A stretch of 64,000 nt of DNA from Tachypleus tridentatus (GCF_004210375.1 NC_134829.1:30830034-30894033), one strand, 5' to 3'. Positions 35,723 through 48,002 are shown, numbered from the stretch's first letter. Numbers and translations: made by a program. The notes: generated from the sequence alone by a model not told the origin.

Positions 35723-35957
35723 TGGTCCATTCGTTCGTGTGAGCATTATAATATTATGGACTTTTTCACTATTCATTGGTAGAAGAATAGCACAAGAGTT
35801 GGCGGTGGGTAGTGATGACTAGCTGCCTTCCCTTTAGTCTTACACTGCTAAATTAGGTGGTGATGACTAGCTGCCTTCCCTCTAGTCTTACACTACTACA
35901 TTAGGGACGACTACCGTAGATAGCCCTCGTGTAGCTTTGCGCGAAATTTAAAACAAA
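35723..35957 (+). mobile_element. tRNA-derived SINE, headless, duplicated segment
   Basis: Lacks the tRNA head. A 48-bp piece of the body (TGGTGATGACTAGCTGCC to CTGCTAAATTAGG) is present twice. The junction AATTAGG|TGGTGATG is the same one seen in the triplicated copy at 26398. Confidence 0.9.
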
Positions 35958-36307
35958 CTTTTAAAGTCGGCAAATTATGTCGTAAGGGTACCAGCCTTAT
36001 CTTCTACAGTGAATACTGGAATATTGTTGTTCTAACCTTTCCTCTTGCAGTCGTAGACAAATCCTGTAAAGTAAGAAAATACTGTACATCAAAGCCGGTT
36101 TAACGAACTAGCTATAGTTCTCAAATCATTCTGATCTTAACGCCCTTATTCATGATAGCAATATTTATACATGTTACATATTTGAAATCGCTTTTCTACA
36201 AGCTCACTTATTTCGTTTTATGATGACTCTTTCACGGGAATTCACAGCATTGCTCAACCAGTTTCCTATCTCGGTAAAGCATCAATTGCGTATTAGACAA
36301 TTTCGGT

Positions 36308-36421
36308 CACGAGGAAATATTGGTCGAAACGTTGTTCGCTCCTCTACATAAAAATTTTCTACCCAAACCAGCCGTTTTTACATTTTTTCTCTACATGTGG
36401 GTTTTCTCGTTATCGCTGAGT
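36308..36421 (+). mobile_element. Retroelement 3'-tail unit, partial
   Basis: Matches the 25-kb tails from GGTCGAAACGTTGTTCGCTC through CCCAAACCAGCCGTTTTTAC to GTGGGTTTTCTCGTTATCGC. The CTGATGA part of the hammerhead-like core is lost here. Confidence 0.6.
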
Positions 36422-37359
36422 AATGCATTTGTATTATGTGCGTTAAGTGTTCAGTCGCTAGTTTAATGATTAATATAAAACTGTAAACTTGGTTTTGGGG
36501 GTTTCTGTATTGAGTAATTCATAAAATGTATGTAACTGATTTTCATATTTTGTTGTGTTTTGAGCGTTGATGGGTTGTGCGTTCTTCGTCTGTTGTGATA
36601 TCTTCAGTTTGAGTGTGGGTTGTCACTGTTTGTGCCAATATGTGTAGTAGATTCATGGTTTGCGTTGATAGCCTCTTGGGGTTTTGGCAGCAGTGGGCTT
36701 TTCTTTGTATTCTGTTTGCTTCCTGCTTTGTTATACTGTGTATTCGATTTTGCGTGTTTTGAGGTTATTTTATTTTTAGCATCTTTTATATTTGGTCACG
36801 TGTTTTCTGTTGGAAGTTATAGTGATGTGGTTGTGGGCTTCCACATGAGCAGTCTCTTTATATATTCTCCTCCATATCCTAGGCAGAATGGGAGAGAATT
36901 TTACGTGTAGCTACCACATGTTCGTAACGTTGGCGTTTGTAACATTGGGTTACAACTACAGCCGATGTTTTAGTTGTTAAGACACCAGAATGTGATACCA
37001 TTTAATATAACACTCTGGATATCGTGTGTTTTATGTACATATATATTTCAAGTAGATTTGCGAGTTTGTGTTCTACTTTAGTGTATTTTTGTGTTCATAA
37101 GTTCTGTTTCTGTTGTCTTCGTTTGTGAGGCTACCGCATGTATATATATTTTTATAACAAAGATATTTTGGGTTTAGTTTATTGCCTGGTATTATATATG
37201 TTGATATTTCCGGGTTTAAAAGCATCTTCAGGCCATTCTTTTAGCCAGCAGTTGAGGTCAGCGACTTCTGACCCTTTAACGAGGACGCCACCCGTGCTAA
37301 ACGCTTGATAGCTGCGGTGTTGATTTCCGGGGTTCTCTGTATGAAACTCTTTGCATTGT
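36422..37359. other. G/T-rich stretch, possible decayed retroelement
   Basis: The plus strand is unusually rich in G and T (the minus strand in A and C), a bias common in old LINE sense strands. Open frames on the plus strand (36620-36910) are hydrophobic only because of T-richness. No RT or endonuclease motif is legible, so no family is assigned. Confidence 0.35.
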
Positions 37360-37631
37360 GTTTGTTTTTTAATTTCGCACAAAGCTACACTAGGGCTATC
37401 TGTGTTAGCCGTCCGTAATTTAGCAGTATAAGACTAGAGGGAAGGCAGCTAGTCATCACCATCTACCGCCAGCTTTTGGGCTACTCTTTTACAGAGGAAT
37501 AGTGGGATTGACCGTCACGTTATAACGCCCCCACGGCTGAAAGGGCGAGCATGTTTGGCGCGACGGGGATGCGAACCCGCGACTCTCAGATTACGAGTCG
37601 AACGCCTTAACCCACCTGACCATGCTGGGCC
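37360..37631 (-). mobile_element. tRNA-derived SINE
   Basis: Full-length inverted copy, TTTAATTTCGCACAAAGC to ACCATGCTGGGCC, inverted B-box intact. Confidence 0.96.
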
Positions 37632-38027
37632 TGTTCATTTTTGTTTACTTCTTTCTGTCTGTGTTTCATGTTTTTATATTTTGAAGTTGTGTGTGGTTTT
37701 CTCCCGTGTGTTCGTGTTTGGTGTTTTGTGTGGTTTTCTCCCGTGTGTTCGTGTTTGGTGTTTTGTGAATGTTCTTCCGGAACAGATATTTCTATTATTT
37801 CCATGTTTGAACTCTCTGCGTGTCGATGTGATTTTAATAGATATCTTGCATTTCTGTTTCCTTCTTTTCATCTTTGCATAGTCGTTTATTGGAACATCAA
37901 CTACATGTTTTAATTGTGAGGTTACGTTAAACGAGGCTTAACCGGAGCTTCGCTCGTGCTAGGGGTTGACATATTTTATCTCTCGACTTCGTCGGAAATC
38001 GCCCATCATTGGCGGTTATTACGTATC
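37632..38027. other. G/T-rich stretch with 38-bp direct repeat
   Basis: A 38-bp unit (GTGTGGTTTTCTCCCGTGTG then TTCGTGTTTGGTGTTTT) is present twice at 37690-37766. The strand bias of 36422-37359 continues. No gene supported. Confidence 0.45.
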
Positions 38028-38130
38028 GTGTTTTTTCACACAGGGCTACGTGCTGAATCCAGCGATGGGAATCGAACCTCTGATTTTAGCATTTTAAATC
38101 CGTAGACTTGCCGATGTATCAATCGGGGAC
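38028..38130 (-). mobile_element. Short SINE family copy, diverged
   Basis: Inverted: GTGTTTTTTCACACAGGGCT, then an inverted B-box-like GGGAATCGAACCTC and GATTTTAGCATTTTAAATCC. The tail is altered compared with the copies at 40555 and 41038. It abuts an LTR fragment. Confidence 0.6.
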
Positions 38131-38410
38131 ATTACTTACTATATTATGTCTCGGACGAGTCTCGGATTTATTATGCTACGTATTACGAATTGAAATAGCT
38201 AAACATTGTAACTTTAAAATTTAGTTGAATGCCAATATATATCAAATTTTATAATATTGGTTAACAAGAATGGTACACACAATCGTCTTTCTTAACATAA
38301 ATAATTTTAATATACAAACAATAATATTTATAATAACGTCTATTTTTTATTTTCAAACAATACTGAGTTTCCTCTCTGGCCTGGAACTGAATCTTTTTAT
38401 AGACTGTTCA
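38131..38410 (-). mobile_element. LTR fragment, inverted
   Basis: Carries the LTR-end block (TCTCGGACGAGTCTCGGATT), the ATTTTAATATACAAACAATA block and GGCCTGGAACTGAATCTTTT. The remainder of the ~790-bp LTR is lost. Confidence 0.7.
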
Positions 38411-39020
38411 CGGAGAGCGAATATGTTGATATACAGATACACCTCTTCTTAGCGGCTTCTAAAGAAATAAACGTGAATGCATTTTTATAAGTTACCTTCC
38501 GTTAGGGCTAAATAAATTTATTAATGATTTTTAAACTACGGCTCATCAGTTTCCTTTTTGTTAACATTTGTATTTTCGAAGATTGTACAGATAAAATTTT
38601 AACATAAGTAACTTAGAGATTATTCTGAGTTATCAGAATAAAAATTATGTCCAATAACTTCAGCTTACCAATATGTATTTTAATTAGTTATGGAAGTATT
38701 TCGAGAGAAGTACCTATTTATAGCTGCAAAAGCACTTATAGATGAAGAAGAAACTTTACTAGAAAACAACCAAAGTTAATATATTTTTTTCGTTTTAGTT
38801 CAAATGTGGACATTTATTCTAAACCTTTAAATAGAACTTACTCAAGAGAAAAACTGGTATTGCAAACTATTACACACGTATCTAGAGTATTTAAACCAAA
38901 CGATGCGTTTGTTATTTTAGACATGAATGTATTCGTTTTGTATATAAAGGGTAACACCCAAGCACAAAAGAACTTCCCACCAGGATATCTAAATAAGATA
39001 TGCTCTATTAGTTTTACTAG
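38411..39020. other. AT-rich stretch without a supported gene
   Basis: An open frame from about 38800 follows a pyrimidine-rich acceptor-like tract but lacks a donor, a start with context or any recognised domain. Nothing else seen. Confidence 0.35.
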
Positions 39021-39262
39021 AGCAGGTGTGGTCTAGTGGTCAATGGACCGTGAATGAATCGGGAGGAGTCATGAATCGCGGCCCATTGTAGAAAACAAAA
39101 TACGCACTTCAATGTGGGCGGGTGTACTTTAAGTACGGCTGTCATTTAATATTACTTTGTTCGGGAAGAATAATCAGGTATTTGTTGATGGCTGTATTAA
39201 TCATCTGCCTTCTCTCTGGTTTTTAGTTGAAAAATGGAGACGGCCATTGTGCATCCTTTCAC
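39021..39262 (+). mobile_element. Degenerate SINE with a different tRNA head
   Basis: The head GTGTGGTCTAGTGGTCAATG resembles a tRNA A-box. Later blocks (ATCATCTGCCTTCTCTCTGG, AGACGGCCATTGTGC) align loosely with the body of the main SINE family. It is the only copy of this kind in the window and is strongly decayed. Confidence 0.5.
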
Positions 39263-39408
39263 AACAATGTTTTTTATTTCAGTACAAAATGCCAATGCTT
39301 ATTCATACTTTGTAATTCAAGATTTATTCAGTAGAAAACTCCGTAGTATTTGACTGTAATGACGGCTTCCGCGTAATATGAATCTTTTTATGTATTTTTA
39401 ACTTTCTT

Positions 39409-39540
39409 TGTTACTTGTTATAATTTATTATTTATGTCCGATTTATTATTTTGCATCCGTTTCGTAATACGATCTCAAATAGCTGTTAGTTTTAATTTAG
39501 AAATTAATTGTCAAGGAATATTAGATTTTATATTTTTCAA

Positions 39541-39581
<41 letters not shown>

Positions 39582-39680
39582 TGTACAATACAATGTACAA
39601 TAAACGATCAATACAAGTAGTTATCCCAAATAATGATTTATATACAACCGGAAAATATTGTGAACTCTCAAACTAAAGGT
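39409..39680 (-). mobile_element. LTR fragment with (CA)n, inverted
   Basis: TGTTACTTGTTATAATTTAT at the left edge, GTCCGATTTATTA, the AAATAGCTGTTAGTTTTAAT block, then a (CA)n microsatellite (39541-39580), then the AATGATTTATATACAACCGG block. A tail of the LTR is missing. Confidence 0.7.
39541..39580. repeat. (CA)n microsatellite
   Basis: About 19 CA units, inside an LTR fragment. Confidence 0.95.
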
Positions 39681-40554
39681 AGTGTAAAATGAATAATGAA
39701 TCCTAGTACTATAATATATACAGAGGACTAACTGAGACGATTACTTTGGCAGGGGTTGGTTAAAGACTAATAAATTTGGTTGTAGGGTGGTTACATGAGG
39801 GAAAGCAAATATTTTATTGGTGTGTGATAATTTTAGTTTCAATTGATTTCCTCAAAAACGTGTTTAAATTGGTCTACTTTTATAAAGGAAGTATATTCAG
39901 GATAAATTACGAAATGAGCGTGAATTTAACAATCCGCAGACACAAGTGACGTCATATAAGGACATTTAATCTTGCAATTTTTATTACCGCGACGTCAGCA
40001 AAACGTGCGCATATTATGAATCACGAGAATAATTATGCAATGTGTAGGCTATAACACATGGTATATGAACTTCAGAAGCAAGAAATAAAAATGTTACTCT
40101 TTAATTTTGGTTTTATTTACTCTTTAAACGAAACACTTTCGGGAATCCTTCGGAAGTACATCTAGTACCTAAGGGGTTTTATTAACAGGAAACATTCGAG
40201 TTAACATTGGTTATTCCCGTAATTAGTACGATTCACATTCTCACTTAACAATGGAAAGGTCATAACCTTTAGGTATCATCAGTTTTACCAGTGAAGGACA
40301 CTCTTTGACTTGACTTTCTTCTACAATTTATAGCATTAATGTAATGCCTGCTGGCATAATAAGTGTTATTTCTAGGAAATAACAAAGGGGAGAAACGGCT
40401 AAACTTAAGACAACGGTTTTCTGTACTATGTTATGTAAAAACTACTTACATTAATAATTGTTGATATAACTTGAAAAATTCTACATTAAACTTGGAAGGT
40501 AGACCACATTCTATATTTGCATACCACAAACTAACTAAAATCAAACTTCACCAT
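39681..40554. other. AT-rich stretch without a supported gene
   Basis: Unique AT-rich sequence between an LTR fragment and a short SINE. No coding or repeat signal recognised. Confidence 0.4.
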
Positions 40555-40655
40555 TGCGTGACAGCGGGAAGTCCCCGGACTTACAGCGCTAAAATCAGGG
40601 GTTCGACTCCCCTCGATGGGCACAGCATATTGCTCGATGTAGCCTTACTATACAT
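40555..40655 (+). mobile_element. Short SINE family copy
   Basis: CGGACTTACAGCGCTAAAAT, then the B-box GGTTCGACTCCCC, then GGGCACAGCATATTGCTCGA and a TAGCCTTACTATA tail. Confidence 0.8.
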
Positions 40656-41037
40656 ATTTCTTCCATATATATTGGTTAATGCGGTGGTTATGGCATAAAT
40701 AGTATATCAACAGCTGTATTAAATGTGTTAATTACAGAAGAATAACTGAGCAATTTACAATTTGGACAAATGTTTGACAAACAACCTTTTTAATTAAAGC
40801 AAGTGCAAGGTATTGCATTTAGGTTATCATATTTTTAGGCTTATGAGGAAACCAGTCTATCAACAATAACTGTTACAAAATAATACGTTTCCTTATGAAA
40901 GAAAGTAGTACTGTATTTGATTCTAACAGTGTCAGTGAGTGGTATTATGGTACTATCAGTGATGTTGTGGTACCAGACAGAAGAGGCTACAACACCAGCT
41001 ATAACGATAGCACAGTGCTGTGGTTCTAACCTTATGG

Positions 41038-41160
41038 GTCCCCCGCTGGTACAGCGATAAATGTGCGGACTTACAACGCTAAAAACAGGGGTTCGATTCC
41101 CCTCGGTGGACACAGCAGATACCCCGATGTGGATTTGCTATAAGAAACACACACACACAC
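41038..41160 (+). mobile_element. Short SINE family copy with (CA)n tail
   Basis: GCTGGTACAGCGATAAATGT, CGGACTTACAACGCTAAAAA, B-box GGTTCGATTCCCC, GCAGATACCCCGATGTGGAT, tail TATAAGAAACACACAC. The simple-sequence tail is (AC)n. Confidence 0.85.
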
Positions 41161-42119
41161 GATGGACATGTAGCCGTGGCATGTGGTTAAACCACAATAA
41201 CACGCGAATGCCCAAAATGCTGCAACTGTAACATCACCCATGTCTGATATTACAAAGGCTTAATAACGTACACAACCATGAAACTCCAAAGAATACTACG
41301 AACAGATAGTGCACAAAGTGACAGCACACTTGCATTCAACAAACCATGTAGACAAAAGCTACTACAGTACCAGAGCAAACAACCAATAAATCACTTCTTA
41401 TAGCACCAAAAGCCACAAAGTACTGAAAACAACATGAGAACAAATAAACAAATACGTTAGTCATACAACAAATCAGAATCTATTCGAGAACGTTCTAACT
41501 ACCTTAATCAGAGGTACAAGACAAACGTAACATGAACTAAGCACCACTTTTGACGCTAATACCGAATTGGGCAAAACATACATACTGTGTTTTTTCATAT
41601 CAACATCCAGCGTGGCCCAGCTTCCAGATGGTACGAGATCGAATATCTTAAGTCAGATCAAATATTATACATAAATCATTTGATACCAAGCTATTCAAAC
41701 GTTGAAAAGGACAGAGAAGACAGGAATGTTCTTACCAGAAAAATTCATGTTGTGTATTAAAAATCCTTTTTGTAAATATACTACATCTGTAATATATAAA
41801 TTAAAATGTATTTCTAATAGTAATAATACACCTAACAAATAATGCTACAGTTTATGAAATCTGTGTATAATGCTCTCCACAGCTAGGGCTCCACATGCAG
41901 AGGGTGGACAAACAAAAATGCCCCTCTCCCCGAAAATGTTTTTAATCTGTCTTTTAGCACATAATAGAAAAAATGTAAAATTTATGTTTTTAGTACACAT
42001 TCAACAAGACCTGTTCAAATGTGACCTCAAATTCTAACAGTGACCTTCGTTAGCACCTGAAGTTTTCATTATTTTAATTACATTTTCTTATAAATTGTTG
42101 TGCACCTGTTGTACTTATT
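41161..42119. other. A/C-rich stretch, nothing assigned
   Basis: The plus strand is rich in A and C up to about 41700, like a decayed LINE sense strand, but no motif is legible. The rest is AT-rich. Confidence 0.35.
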
Positions 42120-42375
42120 ATTCCAATTAGCCCTCAGAATGATCAAGTTTCTCTGCAATTGTGGAGTCATTAAGAGATATATTATAAATAAGAGAATTGA
42201 TGTTATGGATTGGCCAGGTCGATCACCTGATGTCAAATCCGATTGAAAATTTAAGGTCCGAGTTGAGCTGGTTTAACGAAAGATTGCAAGCTAGACATGG
42301 AAGATGAATCGTTTGAAGTGCTCCAAGAAGGATGGCAGTCAATCACTCCCAGGTGTTTTCTAAATTTGTAGACGA
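42120..42375 (+). pseudogene. Tc1-like transposase remnant
   Basis: The C-terminal third of a Tc1-family transposase in shifting frames: MDWPGRSPDV, then after a frame change MSNPIENLRSELSW, then EVLQEGWQSI. WPxxSPDxNPIENLW with its catalytic Glu is the Tc1 hallmark. Frameshifts and stops make it dead. No inverted repeats are visible, and it is cut on the right by an LTR. Confidence 0.75.
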
Positions 42376-42389
42376 TTATCGAGTGTAAG

Positions 42390-43053
42390 AATTAACAATG
42401 TATATTTTACGAAAGCACTGGCATATCTTCGAGTATTGTTGCCAAGTCAATTTTCGAGAATCTCGCCTAATAAATATAAAACTAGACATCGCAATATGCA
42501 GAAAAAGTTTTGTAATGTTGTAGGTCTGCTGCTATAAGTCTCCAAAGTTATAAATTAATCGGAAACTACAGATATTTGACGAGGAACTTGAGATATTTTG
42601 AAAATTACGAACCGTTTAACTTAATGAGTTATCTTTGGACATATTTCTACGAGGACATTAGATATTTTAGTTTGGGGGGGGGATCGTGTGAAGAATAGAG
42701 CTAGCTTGCATTCCCGTCGAGTGAAGTGTAATTATGCGTTAACGTAAAAGTAATTTAAGGCTCGCGAACCGTCGAAAAAGTATTCACTTCCAGAACAGAT
42801 ACTCAGTATTATTTGTAAAACTTTTTGTATGTAAATCATTATTAGTAAGAACCGGTATAATAAATTGTTTATATATTAAAATATGTGTTTTAATAATAAT
42901 AAATTGTATCAATCTTGTTGGCAAATATCGTAAATTTAATACAAATCGACATTTTAATTAACTTTTAAAATTTCCGGCTATTTGAAATTGTAATAGTTAA
43001 CGTACGTAACATAAATCGGAAACTTGTTCTGGATAAATTTATAATACGTAACA
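42390..43053 (+). mobile_element. Solo LTR, forward, left edge diverged
   Basis: Ends TATAATACGTAACA at 43053, the TG...CA-type right end. Contains GTATTGTTGCC, CGAGAATCTCGCC, ATTACGAACCGTTTAACTTA, a ATCAATCTTGTTGGCAAATA block and ATCGACATTTTAATT, all in family order. The 5' edge near 42390 is uncertain. It separates the Tc1 scrap from the Jockey element. Confidence 0.75.
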
Positions 43054-43078
43054 TATTTAATTACATCATAATAATGTC

Positions 43079-45645
43079 AACAGTAAACATCCGATATTTG
43101 GGTGTGAAAGCACATCAACAAATGGGAGGAAACTGTTGGACGGTATTGAGGAAACTGATACTATTTTGTTAAACAACAATATTCCCACATAAACAACTTG
43201 GTACGTACAACAGTAGCCATATTCTGGATCTTTGCCTATATTCTAGTACATTACTTTAATATATCCGACCATTTACCGAGCTGGTATAATATAACTTCGA
43301 TCTTTGTCTAAGTCGCATCATACAAATAAATACCCCAAAATACAATTGTATAAAAGCTAAAGCTAAGTGTGCAAACCATGGGGAAGTCAATCCTACTACC
43401 AACGTTGATAGTTATGTAGACACACAACTATTGCAGTGCAATCATGGAGTACTTCTTGCAGGCAGCAGACCTCGTGAACAGATTATAAATACAATAAAAG
43501 AACACGAGAAACATCAGAAAGTATTTCTTTTTTATAAACACAAGACATTCCCCCCCCCCCAACTAAAAATATATTAACTCGCCTAAGAAAGAAAATTATA
43601 AATGAAATATACAGTTCCAAAGAGATTATTGGTCACATCTTGGATAATGTACAGAAAGTACCAAAAATAAACCAATATTTCCAACGTTACATGTGACATA
43701 CAATATAGAAATCCATACAAAAAGCAAAGGGCTTCAGAAAACTCGCTTAAAACTCCAAATACGTCAATAATGAATCAATACTTCTACAATAAGATTTAAC
43801 TATTCAAGCACGAATAAAGAAAACTTCATCCTCGTCTTACCAGTCTCGCTTGAAGAGGTACAAATACAATACACAATAAATACTCTTAACAACAAAAATG
43901 AAACGTGAAAAAATAAGGCTTGCTGAGCTGATACAAGGCATATTCAACAAGCAAGACCTTCCGAAATCGTGCGAACACCGAGCAACAATTAAATCGGGCT
44001 ATATACTATCCTAGTCATTTGTCCATCAAGTCTGCTGCTTGCTAACTGAGGTATTACTACCTACAGATTCAAGTTCGGATAATATCTACTTAGCACGTAA
44101 TTGTATTAGGACGTTATTTCTCTTATCTACTTTCCTAGAACTTAGAAACTTCGCATAGAATAAAAACCATCCTCCTGAACAAACGATACTCGGAAATTAT
44201 ATGATTAACTAATAGCTTTATTTAACTTTCACATCTGGTTATACCCCTATTTCTTGGCAGCAAACTGTAATTTTAATGTTCCAGAGGGAGGGAAGGCTAG
44301 CAAATAAACCAACCTACCGCCCGATTAGTTTAACCAGGTGCGTAGGAAAAATATTAGAATAATTAGTAACCGAATATCAGTATATTTAGAAGAAAACTCA
44401 ATTATCCGAAATTCAAAATGGCTTTAGAAAATTTAGACAAACTACAGACTACCTAATTAGATATTAACGGAAACAATTATCGATAGTTTTAACAAGAAGG
44501 AATGCACTATCGCTTGCTTTCTCGACATTGAGAAAGCATTCGACACTGTCTGACACCACGGATTACTATATCTCTTAACGGAAATGGATATACCCGAGGA
44601 AAATGTTCGCTGGCTATCTAATTTTCTAGACACTAGAACATGTTAAGTCGATGTTAATTGGGCCTATTCAGTGTCTTTTTCACCGAAGGCACGTGTCCCA
44701 CAAAGAGGGGTAGTTAACCCCATCTTATTTATCATGTATGTGAGTAATATTTTACCATCGGACCTAAACTTAGGTTTTGCTTCACAATTTGCTGATGATG
44801 TAGCGGTCTGGAAAAGTGCCCCCACACCTTCAACAGTAGCAACAAACCTCCAACCAGCCCTGAATAATTTAGAAGAATACTCTCAGAAATATTGAATAAA
44901 AATAAACATACCGAAAAATCAAGTTTTAAACTATTTACCATATTAAATATAAACTATACAAATATCCACGTAAGCTATACATGAACGGATTACTTTGACA
45001 GACTGCTACCTCAGCAAAATGTAAAGGTTTAACCTGCGATACTAAGTTAAGGTGGATACAGCATAATAACAATATCCTGACTAGAATCTGGAAAAGAGCA
45101 AATTATGCAACAAGCCTATCAGGTAAAAATCAAGGGCTTCTCCTGATAATATAATAAAATTTTACAAAACATACATTAGACCCATTATAGAATACGCATG
45201 TCCAGCCTGATTAAACATAACACAAAAAAACTGCAGAAAATAAACAATTCAATCATAACCTTAGCATACAAAGCATGCAAACTTAGAAAAAATATCCGAT
45301 AGAATCTTGCATAATGCACTAAATTAATTTACTGAAAATTGGCATAAAAATGATTTATTGTGTGATCTCGACAGATACCACATACATGATGAACATAGTT
45401 CTAAGTACCTCTGTCCTATGAATATATATTTAAGAAACGGAAATTAAGCTGGCCACCAAACACTAGACTGTTAGATTGAATATTATATACGTAGTTTATA
45501 AATATTGTTACATAAAGATTTAAAAAAGGATTGAAGACAATATATGGACATTGCCCTGCAAAGGGCCGGGGTACGTGTGGATCACGTTGTTCGCTCCTCT
45601 AATAGTGCTCTCTCTACCCATACCAGCCGTTTTTACATATATAAT
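43079..45645 (+). mobile_element. Jockey-like non-LTR retrotransposon remnant
   Basis: 5'-truncated inside the endonuclease (KHPIWGCKST, then GRKLLDGIEETDTILLNN, from 43090). The linker region is at 43440-43700. Reverse transcriptase runs from 44310: YRPISLTRCVGKILE, NGFRKFRQTTDYLI, an F/CFLDIEKAFDTV-like block near 44515, then VPQRGVVNPILFIMYVSN and the catalytic FADD at 44788-44799. A C-terminal YIRPIIEYACPA block is at about 45170. Frames change repeatedly, so it is inactive. The 3' tail (45530-45645) has TTGTTCGCTCCTCTAATAGT and ACCAGCCGTTTTTACATATA, resembling the 25-kb and 36-kb tails. Confidence 0.88.
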
Positions 45646-46159
45646 AGTAGTAGCTGAAACTTGAAGGTAAGGATGGAGGAAGAGGCCTTTTTACACCTGA
45701 CCCTCCTGAATATAGAAATTTTCAACATACCCAAATACTCATAAAGAAGAAGCAAAGGGGGAAGTAAGTGATCGGAGTCAGGTGGAACAGTAGAGGAAGT
45801 CCTATTACTCATCCTGTTTTAGATTAGAATCGCCTGATATATCCGGTTTAGAAGCGTTACTACAGGATGGATATATACGTAGTTGTACAAGTTATAATCG
45901 TCCGATAACAGACAGCTTGAAAGTAGAGAAATCATAAGTAAATGTGGATGTTTTATGACACTTGTGAAAGGTAGAAACTCTAAAGTTTATTGAATTGCAC
46001 ACCGTACTAGTGTAATGATGGAACAAGTAAAGTTTGTAGCTGAAACTGAAGCAGTAGCTAATGAATGTCCACCGTGTACACGTTTTCGCACGTGATGTGT
46101 AATTCATTCATGTTCAGTGTAATGACCATCAGCAATCATGCAAAGAAAATTCGTAAGTG

Positions 46160-46198
<39 letters not shown>

Positions 46199-47603
46199 GC
46201 CTAACATGTTTGAGAATGATTTCTCTAATACAATGAAGAAAGTTTGTTGGAAGAGGTTATCATCGTTGTTCAGACAGGAAATGTTCTTCCAAAATAAACG
46301 TTTAACAAACTTTTATTTTTACATGTTGGGAAAAAAATATTTTTCTTCTCACGCGCCCACACATGCGATATAATTCAAACAAATAACAAATGGCGAATAC
46401 TTTGTGAGTCACACTTGAAGCTGGAAACTTTTTAAATATTAGTTATTAGACAAGAGACAATTAAAGAAAAGTGCACGAATGTAATATTTAAATTAGAGTG
46501 AAGTCTCAGGAAGGCGGTGAAAGAGTGGAAAACTTTCTGCTTATGACAAACGAGATTTTAAACAGATATAAAATTCAACGCAGGATTCCCCCTTTTTAAA
46601 TATCAAGTTAATTGTAGCGTACAAAATTCAAGGTTACCCTAGAAAATAAATCACAAACATTCAAGGTTACCCTAGATAACAAATCTAGCACTATAACCTC
46701 ATGAGAAATGATATTTTGAGGAGTTTTAGGTGTTACTATCTCAATTAGATTATTATTCGTATAATTACCTATAATAAAAATTCCTTGATAAATTCCTTTA
46801 GCTTTCATTGTAGCCTTCAAGTAAAGTAGTTTAAAAGTAGCTTTCGAAATACAAAACAAAACGTATGTTTGTAAGCATGCTATTGCAACAGCGTCTTTGG
46901 TTGGGAAGGACCTTTTTGGTCATTTGATTAAAAACAAAATTTAAAATTTAATTCACTTTATGAGCATAAAATCGTTTTGTTTACTTTGCGGTTTAGAGAA
47001 TGGGTTTGAAGTTCACAGTAGGTATTAGCACAACAGCTTCACTTATGTTGTACACTGCGTCGAGTTAGAGAAAATTACTATAATTTATTACTGCATGGAT
47101 AAATGAATTCGGTACCTCGTTAACTTACAATGAGCCTCTGAAATGTGAGTTACTTACTAATAAACTGTGTAATCAGTAACTATTTACTCTAGTGCAACTT
47201 GTATTATCTACTGGTCAGGCTAGTCGAAAACTGTAGATAAAACTCCAGGTGCTAAATCAGCTTTATAATGTTACATCATACCCTCCAGCCAAATAACATT
47301 ATGGAGTTAAAATTTAAAATACAGCCTACAACACTGCTCTATCCTTTGTTTTGGAAGTCCCTGGAACAGCCCTGTTTCTCCAAGAAAATACTGGTACATG
47401 ATACGTAAACTTCCATATAATTAACGAATACGATATTTACATTCATACGTACACGTATGATAATTAAGTTAATGTGTGAAACGGTGAATAGTTAAAAATT
47501 TGGTTAACAAAAGAAAATATTCTTCCTTTAATCAGATATTGCCCTTTAGAGTTTCAACTTGCAGATAATGTTACATGGTCATGGAAAGACCTGTAGTTCT
47601 TTG
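45646..47603. other. AT-rich stretch with (TA)n microsatellite
   Basis: A (TA)n run at 46162-46196 and a ~46-bp direct repeat (CAAGGTTACCCTAGA cores near 46630 and 46662). No gene supported. Precedes the 3' end of a minus-strand gene. Confidence 0.5.
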
Positions 47604-47868
47604 TTAACACTTGTCAATAGGAACAGTTTTGTGCGGGGAACCTTCTGACAGCTTCAACCTTGATGTTACTTTGGAAGTGACGTCAATAGAAATATTGGGC
47701 TCCTCAACAGGAAAATCTGTTGTATGTTCTTTTATCGTATCTCCAAATATTGTACTGGTTGATAGTTTTTGGTTTGAACTACGTATTTTACTAGATTTAA
47801 CCTTCTTTAGTTTCATTGTTTTCATTATCTTTATACTTCTGTTATCGCATGAAGTTCGACTTCCGGTG
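47604..47868 (-). CDS. Unknown minus-strand gene, terminal exon
   Basis: A 265-bp last exon: one base, 87 codons, TAA at 47604-47606. The acceptor is GAGAATTTCAG|C. The product is Lys/Ser/Thr-rich with low hydrophobicity: MKTMKLKKVKSSKIRSSN, SIDVTSKVTSRLKLSEG, ending PHKTVPIDKC. It looks like an intrinsically disordered C-terminus. The first base completes the codon left by the exon at 48003-48092 (CA|C, His), which is the main evidence that both are real. No family recognised. A competing open frame exists on the plus strand but is T-rich and has no splice context. Confidence 0.5.
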
Positions 47869-48002
47869 CTGAAATTCTCAAATAGTGCACAATAATTTCC
47901 TAATTATAGTCTGTGGAATTGTTTAAAGCTACTTTAAAAGTCGCAACTATATATATTTCGTGTATGTGTGAGATCCATTTTCCATCCAATACGAATACTT
48001 AC

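Noticed and set aside
38790-39036. Open frame after a pyrimidine-rich acceptor-like tract
   Set aside because: No donor or domain, and it runs into a degenerate SINE.
39236-39292. Acceptor-like CTCTGGTTTTTAG followed by open sequence
   Set aside because: The tract aligns with the body of a degenerate SINE (CTGCCTTCTCTCT), so the splice signal is coincidental.
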